DNA of 64,000 nt from Thermoplasmata archaeon UBA61 (GTDB lineage: Archaea > Thermoplasmatota > Thermoplasmata > Lutacidiplasmatales > UBA184): positions 248,001 to 312,000 of the forward strand of contig DASW01000003.1 in NCBI GenBank assembly GCA_002503985.1, in the 5' to 3' direction. A program made the translations under genes and the position numbers. This document shows positions 17,084-25,618 of this stretch, one piece after another (positions within the stretch are counted from its first letter, which is position 1; the number at the start of each line of letters is the position of its first letter). The notes below the pieces were generated by a model that was not told where the DNA came from, searched no databases, and saw only the letters and a program-made list of their open reading frames with translations.

Positions 17084-17965
17084 ATGTCCCCCGAGGCCCA
17101 TCACGGTTCGGCCGCCCGGGTCACCGAAAAGGGTGACCTCGTCCGCCTGGAGTTCGACCTCTGGACGGAAATCGCCGGGAAGACCGAGTTGCTCGACACG
17201 ACGCACGAGGAGCTCGCTCAGAAGGAGAACGCGAAGACCGAAGGGAGGACCTGGGGCCCTCGGCCTCACGAGGTCGGCGGAGACTACTTCCCCGACGCCA
17301 TCGAGAAGTCCCTGATCGGTCTCGCGGTCGGTGACGAGGTCGAACGGGAGTTCGCGCCCGCCGAAGCCTTTGGCGAGCGGGACCCCAACCTCATCGAGCT
17401 GTTCTCGATGCACCAGGTCGAACGCCTCCCCGAGATGCGGCGCGAGGACGCCCACCTCGACATCGGCACGACCCTCACGATTGAAGGTCGTCGGGGACGG
17501 GTCATGTCGCTGACCGCCGCGCGCGTACGGGTCGACTTCAACCCGCCGTTCGCCGGGCGCAAGGTCCGTGGGAAGTTCAAGGTCATCGAGCGGGTCACCG
17601 AACCCGCCGAGCAGGCGCTCTCGGTGATCGAGCTCCAGTACGGCCGGTCGGCCGAGTTCCACGTCGAGGTCCACGAGAAGACGCTCACGGTGAAGGTCCC
17701 CGACCGCACCAAGTTCGACATCGCTTGGATGGCCGCCAAGCCGCGGGTCATCGACCGGCTCCGCACCCACCTCCATCCCCACACGATCCGGGTCGTGGAG
17801 GAGTACGTGACCCCCGCTCCCGAGAAGAAGGAAGCTCCGGAAGGCGAGAAACCCTCCGAGGCCCCGCCCGCCGAGCCGGCGACGCCCGAGACACCGGCGA
17901 AGCCGAAGGCCGCGAAACCGGCCCACTCCGCCCCGAAGGCGACGATGCCCTCGGACGACGCGTAA
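17084..17965 (+). CDS. FKBP-type peptidyl-prolyl cis-trans isomerase (long archaeal form)
   Basis: 293 residues. Residues about 15-120 form the FKBP domain with an insert-in-flap as in SlyD-type long archaeal FKBPs (GDLVRLEFDLWTE at the start, then IEKSLIGLAVGDEVEREFAPAEAFGERDPNL). Middle part 120-190 includes IEGRRGRVMSLTAARVRVDFNPPFAGRKVRGKF, the chaperone/flap return. The last about 40 residues are Pro/Ala/Glu/Lys-rich and disordered. It speeds prolyl isomerisation and aids folding in the cytosol. A TATA-like ccttatccc at 17053-17061 is 25-30 nt upstream of ATG 17084. Confidence 0.9.
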   Translation: MSPEAHHGSAARVTEKGDLVRLEFDLWTEIAGKTELLDTTHEELAQKENAKTEGRTWGPRPHEVGGDYFPDAIEKSLIGLAVGDEVEREFAPAEAFGERDPNLIELFSMHQVERLPEMRREDAHLDIGTTLTIEGRRGRVMSLTAARVRVDFNPPFAGRKVRGKFKVIERVTEPAEQALSVIELQYGRSAEFHVEVHEKTLTVKVPDRTKFDIAWMAAKPRVIDRLRTHLHPHTIRVVEEYVTPAPEKKEAPEGEKPSEAPPAEPATPETPAKPKAAKPAHSAPKATMPSDDA

Positions 17966-18069
17966 GCGTTCCTGTCGGCAGGGCGCTCCGCTCAAGCCTC
18001 GCGGCTAGCTCCTCCCGAACGGCAACGGGTCGTTCCGCGCGGGACGTTTTCGAAGCGAGCAGGCGACGG

Positions 18070-18657
18070 CTACACCGATGGGTGGGCGACGGCGCCCGTC
18101 TTCGTGGGGGTGTTGGCGACGGCCTCCGGCCATCGGTACAGGTAGACGTCGGTGTCCGTGTCGTGCTGCTCGGGGGTCCAGCCGTGGATCGGGTGGCAGT
18201 GACTCACCACCCGGGCCCCGCGGGGGAGCTCGGCCTCGAGCTTGGGGCGCAGGCGGGCCATGGCGCCCGGCCAGAGGAAAGCGGTGATCACGGTGGCGTC
18301 CCGGAACGTCAGGTCGAAGAGATTTCCCCAACGGAGCGTGATCCGGTCGGCGAACGGCCCGAGGGACCTCCGTAGCTTCAGGATGAGGTAGCGGAGCGGC
18401 TCCACCTCGACCCCGACCACGCGAGCGCGGTACGTTCGGGCCGCCCGGAAGACGATCGCGCCGGTCCCGGCCCCGAGGTCGTAGACCGTGTCCGTCGGGC
18501 CGACCTCGGCGAACCGCAGCATCGTCTCGACCGCCCGACGCGGGGTCGGTTCGTACCCCGCGCCGAACAGGAACGAGGCGAAGACGAAGTAGGCGATCGC
18601 GACCGCGAGAACAAACAGGCCGATGGCGAGGTAGAAGGTGAGGTCGTCCGATATCAT
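18070..18657 (-). CDS. Membrane-anchored class I SAM methyltransferase
   Basis: 195 residues. An N-terminal transmembrane segment (about 8-32) is followed by a Rossmann methyltransferase domain: motif I VYDLGAGTGAIVF (58-70), motif post-I VVGVEVEP, then RITLRWGNLFD. The domain is compact and lacks a clear substrate-recognition insert, so the substrate (protein, lipid or small molecule) is unknown. Its ATG overlaps the stop of the MeaB gene (18654-18657), so it is translationally coupled to the methylmalonyl-CoA mutase accessory genes; the reason for that linkage is not evident. Confidence 0.85.
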   Translation of the reverse strand: MISDDLTFYLAIGLFVLAVAIAYFVFASFLFGAGYEPTPRRAVETMLRFAEVGPTDTVYDLGAGTGAIVFRAARTYRARVVGVEVEPLRYLILKLRRSLGPFADRITLRWGNLFDLTFRDATVITAFLWPGAMARLRPKLEAELPRGARVVSHCHPIHGWTPEQHDTDTDVYLYRWPEAVANTPTKTGAVAHPSV

Positions 18658-19622
18658 CGTGCGCGCCGTCCTCCGGTCACGAGCCGGTCGGCGGCCGTGC
18701 GGGGGTCGATCCGCCGCGCGACGACCTCGTCCAGCAGGTGCCGCAGAGAAGGGTCACGTTCGAGCCGGAGCGTGAGCTCGCGGCCGATATGGTCCCGGGC
18801 GAGCCCCACGATCTCCGACGACAGGCGCTGGCGTTCTCCCCGGAGCCGTTCGCCCGAGGAGTCGAGGAACTTTTCGTGGGCCATCACGTCGTTCCAAAGC
18901 TCGTCGATCCCGGTCGGCTCCACGGTGGAGGTTCCGACGATGGGGGGAGCCCATGCGCTCGCCCGGCCTCCGAGCGTCACCAGCTCGGCCAGGTCCCGTT
19001 TCGCGAGCTCGGCGCCGGGGAGGTCGACCTTGTTGACGCAGAAGATGTCGGCGATCTCGAACAGACCGGCCTTGAGCGTCTGGACCTCGTCGCCGAGGTG
19101 CGGGACGACGACCACGATGCTCGTGCTCGCGATGTCGCGGATCGCCACGTCGACCTGCCCGCTCCCGACGGTCTCCACGAGGATGACGTCAAAGCCGGCC
19201 GCGTCGAGCAGACGGGAGACCTCGCGGGTCGTGGCCGCTACCCCTCCGGCCGCCCCGCGGCTTGCCATCGACCGGAAGAACACTCCGTTGTCGTCGGCGC
19301 GCCGTTCGAGCCGGATCCGGTCGCCCAGCACGGAGCCGCCGGTGAAGGGGCTCGACGGGTCGACCCCGATCACCCCGACGGTCTGGCCCAACGAGCGCAG
19401 TCGCCCGACCAGGGCGTTCACGAGGCTCGACTTGCCGACCCCGAGCGGTCCCGTGAGGCCCACCACCGGGGCTCGACCGGAGCGCCCGTAGAGGCTCCTC
19501 ACGACGCGGTCGGCGGCCGGGTCCCCGTTCTCGACCTGGGTGATCGTGCGCGCGAGAACCCGCCGGTCCCCGTCGACGATCGCCCGGGCGGCCGCGGGCA
19601 GGCGGGAGGATGCTCCCGTCAT
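18654..19622 (-). CDS. meaB: Methylmalonyl-CoA mutase accessory GTPase MeaB (ArgK/MMAA family)
   Basis: 322 residues, a G3E-type P-loop GTPase that loads and protects adenosylcobalamin on methylmalonyl-CoA mutase. Walker A is GPLGVGKS (58-65); GVDPSSPFTGGSVLGDRIR (86-104) and ETVGSGQ (150-156) are hallmark MeaB motifs; the guanine-specificity motif NKVD is 197-200. The C-terminal helical dimerisation region is present. ATGA overlaps join it to the cobalamin-binding mutase subunit upstream and the methyltransferase downstream. Confidence 0.95.
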   Translation of the reverse strand: MTGASSRLPAAARAIVDGDRRVLARTITQVENGDPAADRVVRSLYGRSGRAPVVGLTGPLGVGKSSLVNALVGRLRSLGQTVGVIGVDPSSPFTGGSVLGDRIRLERRADDNGVFFRSMASRGAAGGVAATTREVSRLLDAAGFDVILVETVGSGQVDVAIRDIASTSIVVVVPHLGDEVQTLKAGLFEIADIFCVNKVDLPGAELAKRDLAELVTLGGRASAWAPPIVGTSTVEPTGIDELWNDVMAHEKFLDSSGERLRGERQRLSSEIVGLARDHIGRELTLRLERDPSLRHLLDEVVARRIDPRTAADRLVTGGRRAR

Positions 19623-20041
19623 GCCGAGGGACGGGCCAACGCCTGGGCCGTGGTAACGATCTCCTCGAGGGAGGTGCCCGGACCGAAGATCGCGCGGATC
19701 CCGGCCTTCTTGAGACGGCGGGCATCCTCGTCCGGGATGATCCCGCCGGCGAATACCGGGATGCTGTGGCTCCCCTGTTCCTTGAGGAGCGAGAGGATCC
19801 GCGGGAAGAGAGCCATGTGGGCGCCGGAGAGGATGGAGAGCCCGATCAGGTCGACGTCCTCTTCGAGCGCCGCCCGGACGATCTCCTCCGGGGTCTGCCG
19901 AAGGCCGGCGTAGATGACTTCCATACCCGCATCCCGCAACGCCCGTGCGACCACCTTGGCCCCACGGTCGTGGCCGTCCAACCCGGGCTTTGCGATGAGC
20001 ACCCGGATCGGGGTCTTTTTCGCGACGCGCGCCTTCGCCAT
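19619..20041 (-). CDS. mcmA2: Methylmalonyl-CoA mutase, small cobalamin-binding subunit
   Basis: 140 residues from ATG 20041; upstream in-frame codons would intrude into the next gene. It is the B12-binding (C-terminal) half of methylmalonyl-CoA mutase, encoded separately as in many archaea. The base-off/His-on motif is DGHDRG (22-27, His24 as lower cobalt ligand), then LSILSGAH and the GGIIPDED loop. Works with the large subunit at 43406-45085 to convert methylmalonyl-CoA to succinyl-CoA. First gene of the operon with meaB; a TATA-like ctttTCTTAtc is at about 20068-20077. Confidence 0.95.
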   Translation of the reverse strand: MAKARVAKKTPIRVLIAKPGLDGHDRGAKVVARALRDAGMEVIYAGLRQTPEEIVRAALEEDVDLIGLSILSGAHMALFPRILSLLKEQGSHSIPVFAGGIIPDEDARRLKKAGIRAIFGPGTSLEEIVTTAQALARPSA

Positions 20042-20093
20042 CGTCGACCGTCCTTTGACGTGGGTCGATAAGAAAAGCTTTGGCCCGCGGTTT

Positions 20094-21014
20094 TCAGAGG
20101 CTGAAGAGCAGGTCGAAGAGGAGGTTGCCGGCCAGGACCCCCGCAACGACCCCGGCCGCCATCACGACGATGAACGGGATCTGCGGCGTGACCCAGACCC
20201 GGGTGACCCCCTTCGATCGAAGGTCCTCGGCGATCTCCTTGCGTCGCCGGCGGTCGTCCTCCGAGGTCTCGATCGCCTTCTCCTCCTCCCTCGCCGCTCC
20301 GAACATCGGGTCGCGGACCCAGACGTACTTTCGGGGGAGGTCGTCGACCGGGATCGTGTAGCCAACGAACCCCGAGAGCCCGCGGAACTCCCTCGCGCGG
20401 ACGTTGCGCACGGCGATGATGACGGGGACGACGACGCCGAGTAGCGCCGTGTTCATCAGGACGTTCACCGCGAACGGTAGGATCACCGTGACCGGGGCGA
20501 TCGACCCGGGGGGCGCGATCAGCGGCGTAGGCAGCATCGGGACGAGTAGGCCGACGATCATGAGCGCCTTGGCGTCGGCCCCTCCGAAGAGGATCCCCGC
20601 CTCGAACAGCCCCCTCGCAAACAGCACCGTCACGAGCACGGCGAGCACGGGGACCGGCACGGCGCTCGGGCCCACCCCCACTCGGGCGACCGCCACCGCC
20701 ACGAGCGCCACGACGCCAACATAGGCTCCGAGCTCGAGGAAGTCGGCGTAGCGGTCACCCCAGTCCCCGAGCGCCACGTCCCAGGCGAACAGATGCTGGA
20801 GCACGAAGAGGCCGATCACGGCCCAGAGAAAGGTGGGCAAGACCCCGCCCGGGACCACAGCGACGAACCCGACCAGGAACCCCACGACCCCGAGGATCTG
20901 CCACAGGCCGTCCGGGACCTCGCGGTCCCGAAAGTCCGACACCGCGGCATAGGCGAACCCGCCGAGCAGGAGGACGAGGTCGGCGTAGAGCGCGTAGGTC
21001 GCCATGTCCGTCAT
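20094..21014 (-). CDS. A24-family prepilin peptidase (archaellin/pilin signal peptidase)
   Basis: 306 residues from ATG 21014. Membrane aspartyl protease that removes class III signal peptides from archaellins and pilins. The two catalytic aspartates are D27 (AVSDFRDREVPDGLW) and D147 in FGGADAKAL, the GxGD-type motif here read GGAD. About eight hydrophobic segments; the last (about 285-305) follows a cytoplasmic charged stretch (EEEKAIETSEDDRRRRKE) that is longer than in FlaK/EppA enzymes. No pilin or archaellum genes lie nearby. A TATA-like cttatccg is at about 21053-21060. Confidence 0.88.
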   Translation of the reverse strand: MTDMATYALYADLVLLLGGFAYAAVSDFRDREVPDGLWQILGVVGFLVGFVAVVPGGVLPTFLWAVIGLFVLQHLFAWDVALGDWGDRYADFLELGAYVGVVALVAVAVARVGVGPSAVPVPVLAVLVTVLFARGLFEAGILFGGADAKALMIVGLLVPMLPTPLIAPPGSIAPVTVILPFAVNVLMNTALLGVVVPVIIAVRNVRAREFRGLSGFVGYTIPVDDLPRKYVWVRDPMFGAAREEEKAIETSEDDRRRRKEIAEDLRSKGVTRVWVTPQIPFIVVMAAGVVAGVLAGNLLFDLLFSL

Positions 21015-21178
21015 TCCGGAGCGCCGCCCTCGGGTCGAAGACGAGGAGCCGGCGGATAAGGGCATTTCTCGCCCGGCAGGTGGCCCGTCGAGGGAAAGTC
21101 GGTCCCCGCTCTCCAACTCCTGGGGGGTGTAGGAACCTCGCCGGAGGCGCTCGACCGGGCGCCCGCCGCCGAGGTAAT

Positions 21179-21189
21179 CTATTTAAACG
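21179..21189 (+). promoter_or_regulatory. TATA box for the eS6-aIF2gamma operon
   Basis: tctatttaaac, about 40 nt before ATG 21227, so a leader of roughly 15-20 nt is expected. The most AT-rich element in the 165-nt upstream region, which has no other recognisable feature. Confidence 0.6.
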
Positions 21190-21226
21190 ACCCTCCACTC
21201 GCGCGCACTCGCTCCTTGGGCACACG

Positions 21227-21604
21227 ATGGTAGAGTACAAGCTCGTCATTTCCGAGCGCGAGAAGTCCGTCGCGCGCACGGTCGGCGACCCGCAAGCGGC
21301 CGGCTTCCTCGGGAAGAGGATCGGCGAGGCGGTCGGAGGGGAGCTCATCGGAGCCATGGGGTACACGTTCCGCATCACCGGAGGCACCGACAAGAGCGGG
21401 TTCCCGCTCCGCCCGGACCTGCCGGGAGGACGCCAAACTCGGCTCTATGTCGGCGATGGATTCGGCTTCCACGCGCCCCGAGCCGGGATGCGCCGGCGCC
21501 GAACGTTCCGCGGCAACACGATCAGCGAGGACACCGTCCAGATCAACCTGATCGTCGAGCAAAAGGGCCCGAAGCCTCTCGCGGAGCTGTTCGCCGCGGC
21601 ATGA
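21227..21604 (+). CDS. rps6e: Ribosomal protein eS6 (S6e)
   Basis: 125 residues. Small-subunit protein shared with eukaryotes; archaeal form lacks the long C-terminal helix. Start VEYKLVISEREKS, then GGTDKSGFPLRPDLPGG (about 52-68) and GMRRRRTFRGNTISEDTVQINL, which are highly conserved in the family. Its stop TGA overlaps the ATG of aIF2-gamma (21601), the widespread archaeal eS6-aIF2gamma pairing. Confidence 0.95.
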   Translation: MVEYKLVISEREKSVARTVGDPQAAGFLGKRIGEAVGGELIGAMGYTFRITGGTDKSGFPLRPDLPGGRQTRLYVGDGFGFHAPRAGMRRRRTFRGNTISEDTVQINLIVEQKGPKPLAELFAAA

Positions 21605-22836
21605 AGGTCCCTCGCCAGCCCGAAGTGAACATCGGCCTGGTCGGCCATGTCGACCATGGCAAGACCACGCTCACGCAGGCCTTCACCGGGGAGTGGACGG
21701 ACCGGCACTCCGAGGAGCTGAAGCGCGGCATCTCGATCAAGCTCGGATACGCGGACGCGGCGTTCTACCAGTGCCCGAAATGTCCGGAGCCTTCCGGGTA
21801 CTCGGTCCAGCCCGTCTGTGCCTCCTGCGGTGGGGAGGCGAAGTTCCTGCGGGCCGTGTCGTTCGTGGACGCGCCCGGCCACGAGACCCTGATGGCCACG
21901 ATGCTGTCGGGGGCCGCCATCATGGACGGGGCGTTGCTGCTCATCGCCGCGAACGAGCATTGTCCGCAGCCCCAGACCCGAGAGCACCTCTACGCCCTCG
22001 ACATCATCGGGGTCCACAAGGTCGTGGTCGTGCAGAACAAGATCGACCTCCTCTCGTCCGAGGAAGCCGAAGCGAACTACCGGGAGGTCGCCGAGTTCCT
22101 CAAGGGGGGCCCGATCGCCGGAGCCCCGATCATCCCCGTGAGCGCCAACCACCGGGTCAACATCGACGCGCTCATCGGAGCGATCGAGGCGACGATCCCG
22201 ACCCCGCCGCGGGACCCGAAGAAGCCTCCGCTCATGTATGTGGCCCGCTCGTTCGACATCAATCGTCCGGGGACGCGTCCCGCGGCACTGCAAGGAGGGG
22301 TCCTCGGCGGCTCGCTCCTGCAGGGCCGGCTCACGGTAGGCGAAGAGATCGAGATCCGCCCCGGTCCCACCGGCATCGGAGCCGAACACATGGAGTCGCT
22401 GACGACGAAGATCACCTCGATCGTCTCGGGGGGCCAGGAATGGCAGGAACTCCACCCGGGAGGCTTGGCCGCGATCGGCACCAGCCTCGACCCATCGCTT
22501 GCGAAGGGCGATGGCCTCACCGGACGCCTGGTCGGGACCGCCGGGACGCTCCCGCCCGTCAGCCAGAAGATCCGCCTCCGCGCGACCCTCCTCGACCGGG
22601 TCGTCGGCGCCCAGCGGGAGATCAAGGTCGAGAAGATCCGCACGAGCGAGATGCTGGCCGTCACGGTCGGGACGACCATCGCAGCGGGCAAAGTAACGAG
22701 CGCCCGCGGGGACGATTTCGAGCTCGCGCTCAACCGCGCCGTGACCGTGTTCCCGGGAAGCCGGGTCGCGATCTCCCGAAAGCTCAATGCCTGGCGGCTG
22801 ATCGGCTACGGGATCGTGGAAGGGGTGGCCAAGTGA
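21601..22836 (+). CDS. eif2g: Translation initiation factor aIF2, gamma subunit
   Basis: 411 residues. The GTPase subunit of aIF2 carries Met-tRNAi to the ribosome. G1 is GHVDHGKT (15-22), G3 DAPGHE (90-95), G4 NKID (about 142). A zinc knuckle C58-C61/C73-C76 (QCPKCPEPSG, CASCGG) follows switch 1, as in archaeal/eukaryotic gamma subunits but not in EF-Tu. Domains II/III occupy the remainder. Start overlaps eS6 stop and its stop overlaps GTG of the Trm112-like gene, making a tight three-gene operon. Confidence 0.96.
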   Translation: MKVPRQPEVNIGLVGHVDHGKTTLTQAFTGEWTDRHSEELKRGISIKLGYADAAFYQCPKCPEPSGYSVQPVCASCGGEAKFLRAVSFVDAPGHETLMATMLSGAAIMDGALLLIAANEHCPQPQTREHLYALDIIGVHKVVVVQNKIDLLSSEEAEANYREVAEFLKGGPIAGAPIIPVSANHRVNIDALIGAIEATIPTPPRDPKKPPLMYVARSFDINRPGTRPAALQGGVLGGSLLQGRLTVGEEIEIRPGPTGIGAEHMESLTTKITSIVSGGQEWQELHPGGLAAIGTSLDPSLAKGDGLTGRLVGTAGTLPPVSQKIRLRATLLDRVVGAQREIKVEKIRTSEMLAVTVGTTIAAGKVTSARGDDFELALNRAVTVFPGSRVAISRKLNAWRLIGYGIVEGVAK

Positions 22837-23015
22837 AGCCGGACCTGCTCGAGATCCTGCGCTGTCCGCTCTGTCGGGCAGAGCTCACCCTCACCTCTCG
22901 GAAGACCGAGGGAGCCGAGATCGTCGAGGGATCCCTCTCCTGTAAGAAGTGTCACGTCGAGTATCCCATCTCGGACGGGATACCGGACCTGCTCCCGCCG
23001 GACGAGCGGGACTAG
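22833..23015 (+). CDS. Trm112-like zinc-binding protein
   Basis: 60 residues from GTG 22833 (GTGA overlap with aIF2gamma). PF03966-type Trm112/YcaR fold: LLEILRCPLCRAEL with C11/C14 and SCKKCHVEYPISDGIPDLLP with C37/C40. Trm112 activates several tRNA, rRNA and release-factor methyltransferases by heterodimerising in the cytosol; the archaeal proteins are about this length. The operon with translation genes fits that role, but partner enzymes are not seen next to it. Confidence 0.87.
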   Translation: MKPDLLEILRCPLCRAELTLTSRKTEGAEIVEGSLSCKKCHVEYPISDGIPDLLPPDERD

Positions 23016-23030
23016 CCCGAAGCGCTCCGC

Positions 23031-23459
23031 TCAAGCGATCGAGTAGTAGTAGGCGAAGATCCCGAAGAACATCGCGACCGCGATCACCATCGAGGGCCAC
23101 AGCCAGCGGATCCCCCCGCGCGAGCGCGCCTGCACCGAGCTCCCCACCGTGACGACGGGGATCGCGAACGCGAGCCAGTAGCCCGACAGGATCGTTTCGT
23201 AGAGAGCGTAGGCGGTCCCGTTGCCCTTCGGGTCATGGGTCACGAGCGCCACGACCAGGATGAGCCCGAAGACGAGGAAGCCTAGGCTGACCCCCGCGGC
23301 GTCCAGGTAGCCCTCGAGCCCGCGCTTACGCTTCGGGTAGTAGTGACGGAGCAAGAGGAGCATCAGCACGAAGAGGCCCAAGGTAGTCGCGAGGAGGTAG
23401 AACGCCGGAGTGGCGAGGGTAAGGCCGTGGGTTCCCGGAGCGGGAGGGGGGAGCGCCAT
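23031..23459 (-). CDS. Small four-helix membrane protein, function unknown
   Basis: 142 residues with four predicted membrane segments: about 15-37, 53-73, 87-105 and 118-140. Between the first two is a basic loop YPKRKRGLEGYL, predicting a cytosolic position there. No family motif recognised. It begins 13 nt after the cyclase gene stop upstream on the same strand, so the two may be cotranscribed. Convergent with the aIF2gamma operon. Confidence 0.7.
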   Translation of the reverse strand: MALPPPAPGTHGLTLATPAFYLLATTLGLFVLMLLLLRHYYPKRKRGLEGYLDAAGVSLGFLVFGLILVVALVTHDPKGNGTAYALYETILSGYWLAFAIPVVTVGSSVQARSRGGIRWLWPSMVIAVAMFFGIFAYYYSIA

Positions 23460-23472
23460 CCGAGCAGACCTC

Positions 23473-24102
23473 CTACGGGGTCACCAGCACCGCTCGGGCG
23501 GGGGCGCCGTCCCCGTCCCGCAGGCGGAGGGGAAGGCATTCGAGGCCGTACTCGCCGGGGGGAGCGGACGCGAGGAGGAGCCCTTCCAGGATGAGCGTCC
23601 CACCACCCAGGAGGGAACGATGGACCGGGTAGGCCTCCGAGGGGTCGTTCTCGACCGATAGGGCGTCAACGCCGACCAACCGAACCCTCCGTTCGACCAG
23701 CGCGTCGGCCGCCGCCGGCGTGAGGCCCACATAGTCGGAGAAGAAGGTGAGCGAGTTCGCCCACCGCGCCGAGTTGGCCGTGCGGAACAGGACTCGGACG
23801 GTCCCCCTCGGGATCCTCGTGATGTCCTCGGCCCCGACCGAGGTCGCGCGGGCATCGACCTCCACGACCCGGCACGGCCCGTTCAGGGCCTCGAGGTCGA
23901 TGCGGTCGACCGTGGTCCCCCCTGGGAGGAAGTGGACGGGAGGGTCCACGTGCGTGCCGGCATGGGTCCCCAACGATAGGCCCGAGAGCGCGTAGGGGTC
24001 CCCCCGGGAGATCGAGCGGATCGGCGCGGAGTCGAACAGAGGGTCGCCCGGGAATGACGGCATCCCCCGAAAGAGAGGCATCGAGATGTCGATCCGTCGC
24101 AT
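23473..24102 (-). CDS. Cyclase/arylformamidase (KynB-like) metal hydrolase
   Basis: 209 residues, PF04199 cyclase family. The metal-binding signature HxxxHxDxPxH is present as H47-AGT-H51-V-D53-PPV-H57. Start RRIDISMPLFRGMPSFPGDP is typical. Members include N-formylkynurenine formamidase, isatin hydrolase and polyketide cyclases; the fold hydrolyses amide or cyclic-imide bonds with Zn/Mn. No tryptophan catabolism genes are adjacent, so substrate is open. A TATA-like gcttaagc near 24148-24157 lies about 50 nt upstream. Confidence 0.88.
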   Translation of the reverse strand: MRRIDISMPLFRGMPSFPGDPLFDSAPIRSISRGDPYALSGLSLGTHAGTHVDPPVHFLPGGTTVDRIDLEALNGPCRVVEVDARATSVGAEDITRIPRGTVRVLFRTANSARWANSLTFFSDYVGLTPAAADALVERRVRLVGVDALSVENDPSEAYPVHRSLLGGGTLILEGLLLASAPPGEYGLECLPLRLRDGDGAPARAVLVTP

Positions 24103-24256
24103 GACCGCCGCCGACCGCCTCCGAGCGATGGAGGGTGCACCTCGACCCGCTTAAGCGTTCGCTCGGGAGAGCACCTCCTCGTGGGACTCTCGCCGCGAAC
24201 CCCGGGGCTTCCGGTCGAAACGAAGGGTTAAGGAGTGCCCGGAAGAGACGGGACCG

Positions 24257-25618
24257 ATGCCCCATCCCGCATCCGTCCGGCGCGACGAGGACGACGAGCC
24301 GGAGGAGGACGAGGAAGAGGAAATCGACGACGACGATGAGGGGGAAGAGCCCCCTCCCCGTCGGCGCGGGCGACCTCCTTCGCGACGGCGCCACCCTCGC
24401 CAGCGCGCGCACCCGGTCCGCCGTTGGCGTGCGTCGGATGGCGACGAGGACGAGGAAGAGGAAGAAGAGGCGGAGGAGAGGCTTTCGACCCGTCGTGGCC
24501 TCACCCCACCGAAGAAGCCGCCGACCTATTGGCGCGCTCGGGATTCGCTGTTCTTCGAGCCTCTGGTCGCGCTCGCGATCATCGTGGTGCTCCTCGTTGC
24601 GCTCTTCGCCTACACTCAGAATTGGCCCCCGGTGTACGTCGTCGAGTCGGACAGCATGCAGCATGGGTATTCCGACCAGGTCGGTCTCATCAACACCGGG
24701 GACCTGGTCCTCGCCCAGAAGGTCCCCCTATCGGAGATCACCCCCTACGTGACGGGGATTCAAACCGGATACTCGACGTACGGAGAACACGGCGACGTGA
24801 TCCTCTACTGGCCCAACGGCCAGGGGTCGACGCCCATCATCCATCGGGCGATCCTGTACCTGACGTGGGACCCGTCGGGGCGGTCCTACAGCGCCCCGGA
24901 CCTCGCCGGCCTTCCGTGCGGGAACGAGCCGAACGCGGTGTACTCGTACATCGCCGAGCCGGGAGCCCCTCCAGACTGCCGGTACACGAACCTCACCGGC
25001 ACTCTCGACCTCTACCGGATCGGGTGGCAGTCGGTGAACATCTCCATCCCCATGAATCCGTCGACCCTCGGAGGTCAGTCGGGCTTCCTGACGATGGGAG
25101 ACAACAACGTCGCCCCAGACCAGTTGGCGGTGCCCGCCCTCAGCACGCTCGTTCAATCCGGCTGGATCGTGGGGGTCGCGCGGGGCATGGTCCCATGGTT
25201 CGGGGCCATCAAACTCCTCCTACAAGGACAGGCCGGTGATGTACCCCCGCAATCCTGGCAGTTCATGGGCCTCACGGTCGTCGGTATCATCCTGGTCGCG
25301 TTCGGGATCCACTACGCCTTCCGGACGGAAGGCATCGAAACGCCTCTCCGCAGAGAGGAAGAGGAGGCCGCTCGCGCGCAGGCCGAGGCGGAAGCCGAGT
25401 CCGAGCCGCCGGAAACCGGACCGCGTCGATGGCTCTCGAGGCTGCGCCGAAGGCATCCGGAGGACGAGGAGGAGACGGAAGCCGAGGAGCCGACCCGGCA
25501 ACGGACCCGGACGCGGCCCCCACCCTCCCACACGCCCGCCCACCGGGGTCGCCCGGCACCCCGTGTCCGCCGACCCCCGAAGCCGGCGAAGAAGCGCGAT
25601 TCCCACGACGAACTGTAG
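24257..25618 (+). CDS. Type I signal peptidase (archaeal S26B) with charged N- and C-terminal extensions
   Basis: 453 residues, about twice the usual length. Residues 1-95 are a charged tail (Asp/Glu runs then Arg/Pro). TM1 is about 101-120, followed at once by the catalytic VVESDSMQHG (Ser133). His196 (IIHRAI) fits the archaeal/ER-type Ser-His dyad in place of the bacterial Ser-Lys; GDNNVAPDQ (281-289) supplies the acidic residue. A second TM is at about 336-354, then a 100-residue Arg/Glu/Pro-rich tail. It cleaves signal peptides of secreted proteins such as the S53 protease. TATA-like ggttaagg is 25-30 nt before ATG. Confidence 0.85.
   Translation: MPHPASVRRDEDDEPEEDEEEEIDDDDEGEEPPPRRRGRPPSRRRHPRQRAHPVRRWRASDGDEDEEEEEEAEERLSTRRGLTPPKKPPTYWRARDSLFFEPLVALAIIVVLLVALFAYTQNWPPVYVVESDSMQHGYSDQVGLINTGDLVLAQKVPLSEITPYVTGIQTGYSTYGEHGDVILYWPNGQGSTPIIHRAILYLTWDPSGRSYSAPDLAGLPCGNEPNAVYSYIAEPGAPPDCRYTNLTGTLDLYRIGWQSVNISIPMNPSTLGGQSGFLTMGDNNVAPDQLAVPALSTLVQSGWIVGVARGMVPWFGAIKLLLQGQAGDVPPQSWQFMGLTVVGIILVAFGIHYAFRTEGIETPLRREEEEAARAQAEAEAESEPPETGPRRWLSRLRRRHPEDEEETEAEEPTRQRTRTRPPPSHTPAHRGRPAPRVRRPPKPAKKRDSHDEL

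Noticed and set aside
21062..21178. Possible tRNA or structured RNA in the spacer before eS6 (GCCCGGC near 21070 facing CCGGGC near 21153)
   Set aside because: The ends can pair, but no T-loop (TTCRANY) or anticodon arm can be placed on either strand; probably incidental GC pairing.
17977..23034. A 15-nt match (gcgctccgctcaagc) shared near 17982 and 23021
   Set aside because: One match of this length between two spots is not surprising in a GC-rich window, and there is no conserved extension.
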